Of a stretch of DNA of 5,809 nt, positions 1 to 5,442 are shown piece by piece; positions within the stretch are counted from its first letter, which is position 1; every line of letters starts with the position of its first letter. A program made the position numbers and the translations under genes. The notes beneath the pieces are model-generated. The model had not been told where the DNA came from. It made no database searches and saw nothing but the letters and a program-made list of their open reading frames with translations. Source of the stretch: Flectobacillus sp. (GTDB taxonomy: Bacteria; Bacteroidota; Bacteroidia; Cytophagales; Spirosomataceae); contig JARXAV010000290.1 of assembly GCA_029865665.1 (NCBI GenBank), positions 1 through 5,809 of the forward strand, read 5' to 3'.

Positions 1-723
1 GAACCAACCTTTGAGTTTTGCCAAAACAATATTAGCCCTATTGGGGTACCAACAGAAACAGGAGTATCCTACCGTTGGAACACAGGGGCAACCACATCTA
101 GCATCTTACCTGACCGCTCGGGGACTTACAAATTAAGTGCAACAAATGGTAATTGCTCGGTAGATACCGTTGTGCGAGTAACGCTTATTAATAGCCCGAA
201 TATTACATTAAAACCCGAAACGACCATTTGTCTAGCCGATTTATCACCTGCTTTTATAACGCTTTTTCCTCGTGTTAGTGGCAATACACAGAGTTATAAA
301 TGGCTTTGGTTGCCTGATAATAGCAAGACGCAAAGTATTAATGTTTCTACCATTGGGACTTACTCGGTAATAGCCACCAACGGAGCAGGATGCTCTTCTG
401 TTGCTAGTACCAAACTAACGGATTACTGTCGCCCAAGTGTGCTTGTCCCTACGATTTTCACCCCTAATAAGGATGGGGTAAATGATAAGTTAGAAATTTT
501 CACTGAATACATTTCTTCCACTAATTTTCAATTCATTGTGTATAATCGCTGGGGAGAGGTCGTATTTTCGACGAGAGATAAAACTGAATTTTGGGATGGT
601 AAAATCAATGGAATCTTAGCACCACCCAACAGTTATGCTTGGATAATAAGCTATAAGCCTGAATATCCAGACAATTCAAACAATATAAAAGTTACCAAAG
701 GGGCTGTTACCGTTTCATGGTAA
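1..723 (+). CDS. C-terminal part of a secreted Ig-like-repeat protein with T9SS type B sorting domain (5'-truncated by window)
   Basis: The frame is open from base 1 to the TAA at 721-723, giving 240 visible residues; the real start lies left of the window. An internal GTG at 172 is not taken as a start because the frame stays open and protein-like upstream. Two similar segments, around residues 20-60 and 65-140, share the pattern S-Y-x-W ... GTY ... ATNG ... C, as in tandem Ig-like or PKD-like adhesin repeats. Residues about 147-240 match the gliding motility-associated C-terminal (type B T9SS) domain: FTPNKDGVND (153-162), YNRWG (181-185), WDG (198-200) and a closing KGAVTVSW. Family knowledge: this domain directs export through the outer membrane by type IX secretion, leaving the protein at the cell surface or released. 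The protein's own function (adhesin, gliding factor or enzyme) cannot be told from this fragment. The gene ends just before a shared terminator. Confidence 0.9.
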   Translation, partial: EPTFEFCQNNISPIGVPTETGVSYRWNTGATTSSILPDRSGTYKLSATNGNCSVDTVVRVTLINSPNITLKPETTICLADLSPAFITLFPRVSGNTQSYKWLWLPDNSKTQSINVSTIGTYSVIATNGAGCSSVASTKLTDYCRPSVLVPTIFTPNKDGVNDKLEIFTEYISSTNFQFIVYNRWGEVVFSTRDKTEFWDGKINGILAPPNSYAWIISYKPEYPDNSNNIKVTKGAVTVSW

Positions 724-727
724 ACTA

Positions 728-766
728 AAAACCCGTAAACAACTGTCGTCTGTTTACGGGTTTTTT
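728..766. terminator. Bidirectional intrinsic terminator between convergent genes
   Basis: AAAACCCGTAAACA (728-741) pairs perfectly with TGTTTACGGGTTTT (751-764) around a 9-base loop. On the plus strand the stem is followed by a T run; on the minus strand the A run at 727-731 supplies the U tract. It starts 4 bases after the stop of the secreted-protein gene and ends 15 bases from the stop of the minus-strand TonB-domain gene, so it can serve both. Confidence 0.93.
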
Positions 767-781
767 ATTGACATTTATATC

Positions 782-1285
782 TTAGAAACTAATTGGTAAT
801 ACATAATAAGAAGCGACATTTATTTGATGTATTTGAGCAGGAATCCACTTATTCATCTTCTTGACAACGTTAACTGCCTCGGTTGCTAACTGTGGATCCG
901 CACCACTTGCCAATACATGAATATTATTAATTTCACCTGTTCTATCTACTAAAAAACGAACCAACACTACTTCACCCTCTGAGCCTTTGGGCTTCACTAA
1001 ATGCTGTTTTAGAAAGCGTTTTAATTCGGTAGATTTCAAAGAAAAGGTTGCTTGTACTTCAACATCTTTGTAAATGGCATCCGCATCAACAATCATGTTT
1101 TTGAATCGATCCGCTTTCCCTTTATCAAGCTCTTCCAAGAAGTCAGCTTTTTGAGGAATTTCGATAATACTTGCAATAAGTTCTTTATCGTGAGAATTTA
1201 AATGAAATGGAGCAATAGCACTCTTTTGTGCCATAGAAGCTTGAGCCAATAGTAGTAAAAGGCCCAAGTTGATAAATTTGTGCAT
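782..1285 (-). CDS. Small exported protein with TonB C-terminal domain
   Basis: A 167-residue protein. Residues 1-19 form a typical signal peptide (K3, hydrophobic LLLLL core, likely cleavage SMA|Q20) with no lipobox cysteine, so it is probably periplasmic, or anchored if uncleaved. Residues about 100-167 resemble the TonB C-terminal fold: GEVVLVRFLVDRTGEI, then EAVNVVKKMNKWIPA, then a final YVLPISF, matching the family pattern of V-x-F-x-V-D-x-x-G ... W-x-P ... LPI-x-F. The middle (20-100) is charged and unrecognised. There is no proline-rich spacer, so it is not a full-length energy transducer. It belongs with the short TonB-C proteins common in Bacteroidota, whose roles are mostly unknown. 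The ATG at 1285 directly precedes the signal peptide. It is a single-gene unit with its own promoter candidate (1493-1524) and terminator. Confidence 0.8.
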   Translation of the reverse strand: MHKFINLGLLLLLAQASMAQKSAIAPFHLNSHDKELIASIIEIPQKADFLEELDKGKADRFKNMIVDADAIYKDVEVQATFSLKSTELKRFLKQHLVKPKGSEGEVVLVRFLVDRTGEINNIHVLASGADPQLATEAVNVVKKMNKWIPAQIHQINVASYYVLPISF

Positions 1286-1300
1286 TTTTTTAATGATTAA

Positions 1301-1345
1301 GTTTCATGTTAGATTCGGTAAACTAACCACTTAGGAGCATGAAAC
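1301..1345. repeat. Short inverted repeat upstream of the TonB-domain gene
   Basis: GTTTCATG (1301-1308) and CATGAAAC (1338-1345) are exact 8-base inverted arms 29 bases apart. They lie 16-60 bases upstream of the minus-strand start at 1285, inside its predicted 5' leader. They could be an operator or a weak RNA stem. At this length chance is possible. Confidence 0.3.
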
Positions 1346-1414
1346 ATGATTGAACAAGAGGAACTTCCTTTTATTCGACACGATGGCGGATTCGTCAAAG
1401 CAAAAAAGTTCTAG
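1346..1414 (+). CDS. Possible 22-residue small ORF, unrecognised
   Basis: ATG at 1346 to TAG at 1412-1414 encodes 22 residues starting MIEQEELPFIRHDGG and ending VKAKKF. A purine-rich TAGGAG (1332-1337) sits 8 bases before the ATG, a better ribosome-binding site than most genes in this window have. The composition (acidic start, basic end) looks protein-like and no homologue is recognised. It could be a genuine microprotein, the stub of a decayed gene or chance. A TAAATTTG box at 1273-1280 could act as a -7 element, but no well-spaced -33 element was found. It would be divergent from the TonB-domain gene and antisense to that gene's predicted leader RNA. Confidence 0.25.
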   Translation: MIEQEELPFIRHDGGFVKAKKF

Positions 1415-1706
1415 TAAAGATTAGCTACTAGTTAGCGGACCTAGTGCAATGCTTATTGTAGCAAAAATTATGCCAACTAAGTGATTTCTATACAAATGTA
1501 ATTATTTATAGAATAAATATCAAAATAATAATTTTATATTTTTACATAAGTACGTATAAAGCTTTATTCACTTCTATCTTTCCATTAAATACCGAACTTA
1601 ACTTATTGTTTTAAAGCTATTTACAATAATAAGCATACTACTAATGTCTTGTAACTTAACCATCATACACTAGATGAATAGAGCAGTATTTTTACAAAAT
1701 CATGCT
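1415..1706. other. AT-rich intergenic stretch with no gene seen
   Basis: Together with 1286-1414 this makes about 420 bases without an established gene. Apart from the minus-strand promoter at 1493-1524 and several scattered CTAG tetramers (1411-1444), I see no ORF of note, tRNA, long repeat or mobile-element end. The segment 1500-1700 is very AT-rich. Confidence 0.6.
1493..1524 (-). promoter_or_regulatory. Bacteroidota-type promoter for the TonB-domain gene
   Basis: On the minus strand, TACATTTG (1500-1493) matches the Bacteroidota -7 consensus TAnnTTTG exactly, and TTTG (1524-1521) lies 20 bases upstream, within the usual spacing for the -33 element. Transcription would start near 1487 and give a leader of roughly 200 bases before the ATG at 1285. 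No other full-consensus promoter was found closer to the gene. Confidence 0.55.
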
Positions 1707-1755
1707 AAAAATAAAGGGTATGACCAATTAAAAATTGACCATACCCTTTATTTTT
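1707..1755. terminator. Intrinsic terminator closing the his operon (bidirectional)
   Basis: TAAAGGGTATG (1712-1722) pairs perfectly with CATACCCTTTA (1740-1750). A flanking A5 (1707-1711) and T5 (1751-1755) extend the stem, and the inner AATT/AATT pairing closes on an AAA loop after a small internal mismatch. Read on the minus strand it lies 19 bases after the stop of the YvlD-like gene and ends in a U tract, so it is the natural end of the his transcript. No clear plus-strand gene needs it. Confidence 0.88.
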
Positions 1756-1773
1756 AAATTAATACTTCTGTTA

Positions 1774-2109
1774 TTAGTCTAGAAACCAGCCTAATACTGT
1801 TGATACAACCGAAATCCCAAAGCTAAATAACAACGGTGGAACAAAGCCCGTTACCGTAAACCCTGGTACAAAATGTGCAACCACATACACGAATATGATG
1901 TTGATTACTAGGGAAAACAACCCTAAGGTCATCAACGTAATTGGGAAGCTCAATAGCTTTACAACAGGCTTTATAAAGGTATTCACAAAACCCATAGCCA
2001 AAGCAACTAACAGTGAAGTCTGAAAAGTATCGACTTTTATCCCTGTTAGGTATCTAGCCCCAAACATGATGGCTACGGCAAGAAGTAAGTATTTAATAAT
2101 GAAGTTCAT
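1774..2109 (-). CDS. YvlD / phage-holin-4 family small membrane protein
   Basis: The protein has 111 residues and is almost entirely hydrophobic, with four predicted membrane segments at about 4-20, 29-46, 55-78 and 88-109. The centre, NTFIKPVVKLLSFPITLMTLG (about 43-63), is the hallmark of the YvlD/DUF-type 'phage holin family 4' (Pfam Phage_holin_4_2 as I recall it), a widespread family of cellular inner-membrane proteins. The holin name is historical; nothing around it suggests a prophage. Start ATG at 2109 follows the hisIE stop by 8 bases, so it is almost certainly cotranscribed as the last gene of the his operon. A biochemical role in histidine synthesis is not expected. The family's function is not well established, with links to envelope stress in some Firmicutes. 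Confidence 0.85.
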   Translation of the reverse strand: MNFIIKYLLLAVAIMFGARYLTGIKVDTFQTSLLVALAMGFVNTFIKPVVKLLSFPITLMTLGLFSLVINIIFVYVVAHFVPGFTVTGFVPPLLFSFGISVVSTVLGWFLD

Positions 2110-2117
2110 AAGAAATA

Positions 2118-2750
2118 TTATTTAGCGTTTCTTGCACGAAGTACGTCAATGATTTCATCAAAGTCAATACCTCGTTGTTCTAATAAAACTAAATAGTGGA
2201 AAAGTAAATCCGAAGCTTCCTCTTTAAACAAGGTATCGTTTGAATCCATTGCTTCAATTACTAACTCAACAGCTTCCTCTCCTACTTTCTGAGCAATCTT
2301 GTTCGTTCCTTTTTTGAAAAGGCTAGATGTATAAGACTTATCTGTAGGGTTATTCTTGCGGCTACGAATAACCGCTTTTAAGTGGTTTAACCAACCTGCT
2401 TGTCCTGGGTCGTTGGTTTCTTGCCAACACGTATCTGTTCCTGTATGACACGTTGGGCCAGCAGGATTTACTTTAATCAAAAGAGCGTCTTGATCACAAT
2501 CCAACAAAATTTCTACTACGTGTAAAAAGTTATTAGACGTTTCGCCTTTTGTCCACAAACGTTCCTTAGAACGGCTATAAAACGTGACAACTCCCTCTGC
2601 CTGCGTTTTTGTTAACGCTTCTTGATTCATATATCCAAGCATTAAAACTTTGTCTGTTTTGGCATCTTGGATGATGGCTGGTACTAAACCGCCTTGTTTT
2701 TCAAAATCTATGTTCATTGTTGTATTTGCTATCAGGTTTTCTAAATTCAT
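2118..2750 (-). CDS. hisIE: Bifunctional phosphoribosyl-AMP cyclohydrolase / phosphoribosyl-ATP pyrophosphatase
   Basis: A cytoplasmic fusion enzyme for steps 2 and 3 of histidine synthesis (PR-ATP to PR-AMP to ProFAR). The HisI part (about 12-125) shows VLMLGYMNQEA, FYSRSKERLWTKGETS, the metal-binding DCDQD (84-88), and Cys101 and Cys108 in GPTCHTGTDTC. The HisE part (about 136-205) shows KIAQKVGEEAVELVIEA and EEASDLLFHYLVLL, the MazG-like helical core with its acidic metal ligands. The 210 residues from ATG 2750 lie 9 bases downstream of the hisF stop. A second Met at residue 12 (ATG at 2717, MNIDFEKQGGLVPAIIQD) looks more like the usual family N-terminus and has an A-rich upstream region, so the true protein may be 199 residues. 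All expected catalytic residues are present. Confidence 0.95.
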   Translation of the reverse strand: MNLENLIANTTMNIDFEKQGGLVPAIIQDAKTDKVLMLGYMNQEALTKTQAEGVVTFYSRSKERLWTKGETSNNFLHVVEILLDCDQDALLIKVNPAGPTCHTGTDTCWQETNDPGQAGWLNHLKAVIRSRKNNPTDKSYTSSLFKKGTNKIAQKVGEEAVELVIEAMDSNDTLFKEEASDLLFHYLVLLEQRGIDFDEIIDVLRARNAK

Positions 2751-2759
2751 TGACGAGCA

Positions 2760-3530
2760 TTAAAGTCGTATCGAAATACCTTCTGCTTTTAAGTATGTTT
2801 TTAAATCGATAATATCAATTTCTTTAAAGTGGAAAATACTAGCAGCAAGTCCAGCATCGGCTTTTCCTGTGGTAAATACCTCTTTAAAATGTTCCATCGT
2901 TCCAGCACCACCCGAAGCAATAATCGGGATAGACGAGTTGGTTGAGATGAGCGAAGTAAGTTCGTTGGCAAAACCTGCTTTTGTGCCGTCGGTATCCATC
3001 GAAGTTAACAAAATTTCACCAGCCCCTCTGTCTTCTACTTCTTTTGCCCACTGAATCGTACGCAATTCGGTAGGTTTACGGCCGCCATGTGTGTGTACAA
3101 TGTGTTCAGAAATACCTTTATCAGTTGGTACAAAACGGGTATCAATTGCTACAATAATACACTGAGAACCAAACTGTAAAGCCAATTCATTAATCAATTC
3201 TGGACGACGAACCGCAGACGAATTAATCGACACTTTGTCTGCCCCTGCATTCAATAAAGCAGAGACATCCTCTATTGAAGAAATACCTCCGCCAACGGTA
3301 AAAGGGATATTGACATGACGAGCCACATTTCTGACCAAGTCAATCAAGGTTTTACGGTTATCAACGGTGGCGGTAATGTCTAAAAACACCAATTCATCAG
3401 CTCCTTGTTCGGCGTAAATTGCCCCTAGTTCAACAGGGTCTCCAGCATCTCGTAAATTGACGAAGTTCGTTCCTTTTACGGTACGTCCGTCTTTTATATC
3501 TAAGCAGGGAATAATTCTTTTCGTAAGCAT
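2760..3530 (-). CDS. hisF: Imidazole glycerol phosphate synthase, cyclase subunit
   Basis: HisF is a (beta/alpha)8 barrel that uses ammonia from HisH to turn PRFAR into imidazole glycerol phosphate plus AICAR. With the start at ATG 3530 it is 256 residues, the normal family length, and begins [20 protein letters not shown]. The two catalytic aspartates fall at the expected positions, Asp11 (PCLD) and Asp130 (AIDTR). Phosphate-binding loops are GGGI (80-83) and the later ASGGAG. The frame stays open to 3710, but those extra 60 residues come from the repeat array and an AT-rich spacer and look like no HisF, so they are excluded. The start is preceded by an A-rich stretch, typical for this phylum. 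Its glutaminase partner hisH is in the same operon, separated by hisA. Confidence 0.96.
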   Translation of the reverse strand: MLTKRIIPCLDIKDGRTVKGTNFVNLRDAGDPVELGAIYAEQGADELVFLDITATVDNRKTLIDLVRNVARHVNIPFTVGGGISSIEDVSALLNAGADKVSINSSAVRRPELINELALQFGSQCIIVAIDTRFVPTDKGISEHIVHTHGGRKPTELRTIQWAKEVEDRGAGEILLTSMDTDGTKAGFANELTSLISTNSSIPIIASGGAGTMEHFKEVFTTGKADAGLAASIFHFKEIDIIDLKTYLKAEGISIRL

Positions 3531-3586
3531 CGTTTTAATTTTATAAGAAAATAATTTCTCAGCATCATCAACATTTCTTTTCTCTA

Positions 3587-3700
3587 TGAAACTCGGTGAA
3601 ATAGCTGTAACGCAGAGTTGCACGGAGAACCTCGGAGGTACACAGAGGAAAAATACGCTCTGTGATACTTTGTGAATCTTGGTGAAACTCTGTGAAATAG
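3587..3700. repeat. Inverted array of 10-base units in the hisA-hisF spacer
   Basis: Four 10-base units, each ending CRSGGAG or CRCAGAG-like (taaCGCAGAG, ttgCACGGAG, aacCTCGGAG, gtaCACAGAG; 3608-3647), are followed by a 10-base centre (3648-3657). Four units of the opposite sense then follow in exact phase (CTCTGTGata, CTTTGTGaat, CTTGGTGaaa, CTCTGTGaaa; 3658-3697). CACAGAG and CTCTGTG are reverse complements, so the whole is a degenerate palindrome with nine phased 10-base steps. An 18-base direct repeat with one mismatch (3587-3604 and 3683-3700) bounds it. It is non-coding, lies within the operon and may form an imperfect RNA hairpin between hisA and hisF. It resembles the CACAGAG/CTCTGTG-rich intergenic sequences I associate with Bacteroidota genomes. 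Confidence 0.8.
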
Positions 3701-3715
3701 TTTCTACCACTTATC

Positions 3716-4438
3716 CTATCGGTGCAATTCTGCCAATTGTTTTAGCGTTACACGACCTTCGTAAATAGCTTTTCCGACAATTACGCCAAAAATATTCATT
3801 TCGTTCAACTTCACAATATCGTCAAAAGTTGCTACCCCTCCACTCGCTATGATATGCAAATCAGGATATTGATCTTGTAGGTTTTGGTACAAATCAAAAC
3901 TTGGGCCTTGTAATAAACCGTCTTTTGCCACGTCCGTTGAAATGGTATATTTTGCTCCTTTTTTGATATACTCACCCACAAATTCATAAACAGATTTCTC
4001 GGTTGCTTCTTCCCAACCTGAAATTGCAATTTTTTCATCACGGGCATCAGCACCTAAAATGATTTTTTCACCACCATAACTTTGTAACCAACTTTCAAAA
4101 AGCTCAGGATTTTTAACCGCTACGCTTCCGCCTGTTACTTGTTTTGCACCGTAGTCAAAAGCTAATTGAATCATTTCGTCCGACTGCACACCGCCACCAA
4201 AATCAATGTGTAATTTCGTTTTAGAAGCAAGGGTTTCCAATACTTTGTGGTTGATAATACGCTTTTGCTTTGCCCCGTCTAAATCTACTAAATGAAGACG
4301 AGTTATTCCTGCATCTTCAAACGATTGAGCTACTTCAAGTGGGTTTTCGTTGTAGGTTTTTTGTTGAGCGTAATCTCCCTGTGTTAAGCGGACACACTTA
4401 CCGCCGATAATGTCTATTGCTGGAATTATTTGTATCAT
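3716..4438 (-). CDS. hisA: ProFAR isomerase (phosphoribosylformimino-AICAR-P isomerase)
   Basis: A 240-residue cytoplasmic (beta/alpha)8 enzyme that isomerises ProFAR to PRFAR by an Amadori rearrangement, feeding HisF-HisH. It starts MIQIIPAIDIIGGKCVRL with catalytic Asp9, and the second catalytic aspartate is Asp131 (LGADARD). Other family landmarks are LHLVDLDGA (48-56), the GGGV phosphate loop (81-84), TDVAKDGLLQGP (168-179), ASGGV (198-202) and VGKAIYEGR (221-229). The length is normal, and ATG 4438 gives the standard N-terminus. It is separated from hisF by 185 bases with a repeat array and from hisH by 293 bases with another repeat cluster. These gaps are unusually large for an operon whose other junctions are 8-9 bases. 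Confidence 0.97.
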   Translation of the reverse strand: MIQIIPAIDIIGGKCVRLTQGDYAQQKTYNENPLEVAQSFEDAGITRLHLVDLDGAKQKRIINHKVLETLASKTKLHIDFGGGVQSDEMIQLAFDYGAKQVTGGSVAVKNPELFESWLQSYGGEKIILGADARDEKIAISGWEEATEKSVYEFVGEYIKKGAKYTISTDVAKDGLLQGPSFDLYQNLQDQYPDLHIIASGGVATFDDIVKLNEMNIFGVIVGKAIYEGRVTLKQLAELHR

Positions 4439-4515
4439 ATTTGTATGGCTCTTTGTTCTGTTAGAACTAAGAGTGAGCGTTTTTTTTAATATTGGTTAAA
4501 TTACGAATGACGCTA

Positions 4516-4690
4516 TTTAAACTTTCTAAAAGATCTATTCTTTGATTAATTCTTAGCCTTACTTTTTGTCTTGATACAAAAAGTAACCGCAGCGGCGGAC
4601 CGTAAAAAAATCAAGAATATATAAACTCGCTGCGCTCAAACAGAATATATTCATTGCTTACGCCAGCTATCAGTTCTACGAAAGTTTAAA
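4516..4690. repeat. Small inverted-repeat-bounded element in the hisH-hisA spacer (MITE-like candidate)
   Basis: TTTAAACTTTC (4516-4526) and GAAAGTTTAAA (4680-4690) are perfect 11-base inverted ends around 153 bases that encode no protein. Because TTTAAA is itself palindromic, it also reads as a 6-base direct repeat flanking CTTTC...GAAAG, like a target-site duplication. Inside are a strong hairpin (4559-4586), a GC-rich CCGCAGCGGCGG (4587-4598) and a twice-repeated AGAATATAT (4614-4622, 4642-4650). These last flank AAACTCGCTGCGCTCAAACAG (4623-4643), a string I associate with interspersed intergenic repeats of Bacteroidota genomes. Mobility is inferred only from structure. Confidence 0.45.
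4559..4586. repeat. Perfect 11-bp hairpin inside the hisH-hisA spacer
   Basis: TTACTTTTTGT (4559-4569) and ACAAAAAGTAA (4576-4586) are perfect inverted arms around the loop CTTGAT. No T run follows in either direction, so it is not a standard terminator. It would form a stable stem in the hisH-hisA transcript or a cruciform in DNA. Confidence 0.75.
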
Positions 4691-4702
4691 CAGGTTAAAT
4701 GT

Positions 4703-4720
4703 AACGAGTTAAAACTCGTT
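4703..4720. repeat. Compact palindrome directly after hisH
   Basis: AACGAGTT (4703-4710) and AACTCGTT (4713-4720) pair perfectly across AA, beginning 11 bases after the hisH stop on the minus strand. The following bases (ACATTTAACC) are not a U tract, so this is more likely an mRNA 3'-end-stabilising or REP-like stem than a terminator. This is consistent with hisA being expressed by read-through. Confidence 0.5.
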
Positions 4721-4731
4721 GTCCCCTAGTA

Positions 4732-5316
4732 CTACAATTTCAAGAAGTTTTCGATAATCACTTGTCCTTCTTTACCACTAATTTCGGTATGAAATTGAGC
4801 TGCATGAAAATTGTCTTTTTGTAACATGGCCGAAAAAGGCTGTACATAGTCGCATTTAGCAACTGTATATTGACTCAATTCAGCATAAAAACTATGCACA
4901 AAGTACATATAGGCACTCTCGCTAAGACCTGCTGTTAAAGGACTTGTCAGGTCGAAGATATTATTCCAGCCTACATGTGGCACTTTGAAATTACTTGAAT
5001 CAAAGCGTTTTACATCAATGTCAAAAATACCCATGCAATCGGTATTGTTTTCTTCCGAATGACGGCACATCAATTGCATTCCGACACACGTTCCTAAAAC
5101 GGGTTGTGTCAACGAAGGAATTACTTTGTCCAATCCTTTTTCTCGTAAGTAGCTCATGGCAGTACTGGCTTCACCTACTCCAGGGAAAATCACTTTGTCT
5201 GCCGAACGAATTTCAGCTTCGTCGTCTGTCCAAAGGTAATTTACCCCAATACGGTCAAGGGCATACATAACCGACTGAACATTTCCTGCATTGTACTTAA
5301 TAATTACTGTTTTCAT
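4732..5316 (-). CDS. hisH: Imidazole glycerol phosphate synthase, glutamine amidotransferase subunit
   Basis: HisH hydrolyses glutamine and channels ammonia to HisF. It has 194 residues from ATG 5316, near the usual ~200. The class I amidotransferase triad is visible: nucleophile Cys77 in GTCVGMQLM, with His176 and Glu178 in FHTEIS. The oxyanion loop PGVG (45-48) and the HisH-typical PHVGWN (113-118) are present. The N-terminus MKTVIIKYNAGNVQSV is canonical. An in-frame GTG at 5361 would add 15 residues but lies inside the terminator loop of the leader, so it is rejected. FHTEIS replaces the commoner FHPEKS but keeps the catalytic His and Glu. It is the first structural gene of the operon and sits immediately downstream of a histidine attenuator, which is its likely regulation. 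Confidence 0.96.
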   Translation of the reverse strand: MKTVIIKYNAGNVQSVMYALDRIGVNYLWTDDEAEIRSADKVIFPGVGEASTAMSYLREKGLDKVIPSLTQPVLGTCVGMQLMCRHSEENNTDCMGIFDIDVKRFDSSNFKVPHVGWNNIFDLTSPLTAGLSESAYMYFVHSFYAELSQYTVAKCDYVQPFSAMLQKDNFHAAQFHTEISGKEGQVIIENFLKL

Positions 5317-5340
5317 ACGAAACGATGGTACTCCGATTAT

Positions 5341-5374
5341 AAAAAAAGCCCGACTCTTCACAGGAATCAGGCTT
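5341..5374 (-). terminator. Intrinsic terminator in the hisH leader (attenuator terminator)
   Basis: Read on the minus strand, AAGCCTGA (5374-5367) pairs with TCGGGCTT (5353-5346), 8 base pairs with one G-U, closing a 13-base loop. The T run 5347-5341 overlaps the last two stem bases and continues the 3' side. It ends 24 bases before the hisH ATG and is 59 or more bases beyond the leader-peptide stop. A terminator so close to a start codon leaves no room for a promoter between, so it must act inside the his transcript. Confidence 0.87.
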
Positions 5375-5442
5375 ATCTATTTGTTGAATGTTTGAGTCTT
5401 CTAACATTGGCACAATACTCATTAGCCTTCCTTGTTTAGGAA
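5346..5442 (-). promoter_or_regulatory. Histidine attenuator: mutually exclusive leader RNA structures
   Basis: Minus-strand RNA. Strand 1 UUCCU (5442-5438) can pair with strand 2 AGGAA (5432-5428) over a 5-base loop. Strand 2, extended as AGGAAGGCU (5432-5424), can instead pair with strand 3 AGCC-uga-UUCCU (5373-5362), 9 base pairs with a 3-base bulge. Strand 3 also forms the 5' arm of the terminator (5374-5367), so 2:3 and 3:4 exclude each other. A small stem AAUGUU/AACAUU (5408-5403 with 5392-5387) sits in the 2:3 loop. Strand 1 overlaps the end of the leader peptide gene and its stop. A ribosome stalled on the His codons would cover strand 1 and free strand 2 for antitermination. One that reaches the stop would cover strand 2 and allow termination. 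Pairings were read by eye, without energies. Confidence 0.78.

Noticed and set aside
172..174. GTG as the start of the secreted protein
   Set aside because: The frame continues open to base 1 with Ig-like repeat sequence, so the gene begins outside the window.
1273..1280. Plus-strand -7 box TAAATTTG
   Set aside because: It lies inside the coding start of the TonB-domain gene, and the nearest upstream TTG is about 29 bases away. It is likely chance in AT-rich sequence.
1411..1444. CTAG-rich cluster as a structured element
   Set aside because: The three CTAG tetramers form only short, overlapping partial palindromes with no consistent fold.
1774..2109. Prophage remnant based on the holin family name
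   Set aside because: No other phage gene, integrase or attachment site is present. The family is a common cellular membrane protein.
2869..3054. Plus-strand ORF of 61 codons
   Set aside because: It lies wholly antisense to conserved hisF coding sequence and has no recognisable protein character.
3608..3697. CRISPR array
   Set aside because: The units are 10 bases, degenerate, change orientation at the centre and have no unique spacers.
3847..4053. Minus-strand ORF of 68 codons
   Set aside because: It is an out-of-frame shadow inside hisA, whose own frame is fully conserved.
4696..4703. Internal promoter for hisA (TACATTTA on the minus strand)
   Set aside because: It has one mismatch to TAnnTTTG and no -33 element within the usual distance.
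4995..5270. Plus-strand ORF of 91 codons
   Set aside because: It is antisense to hisH, with Cys/Leu-rich low-quality composition typical of a reverse-strand shadow.
5317..5361. 15-residue N-terminal extension of HisH from a GTG
   Set aside because: The GTG lies in the loop of the leader terminator, and the ATG at 5316 gives the canonical HisH N-terminus.
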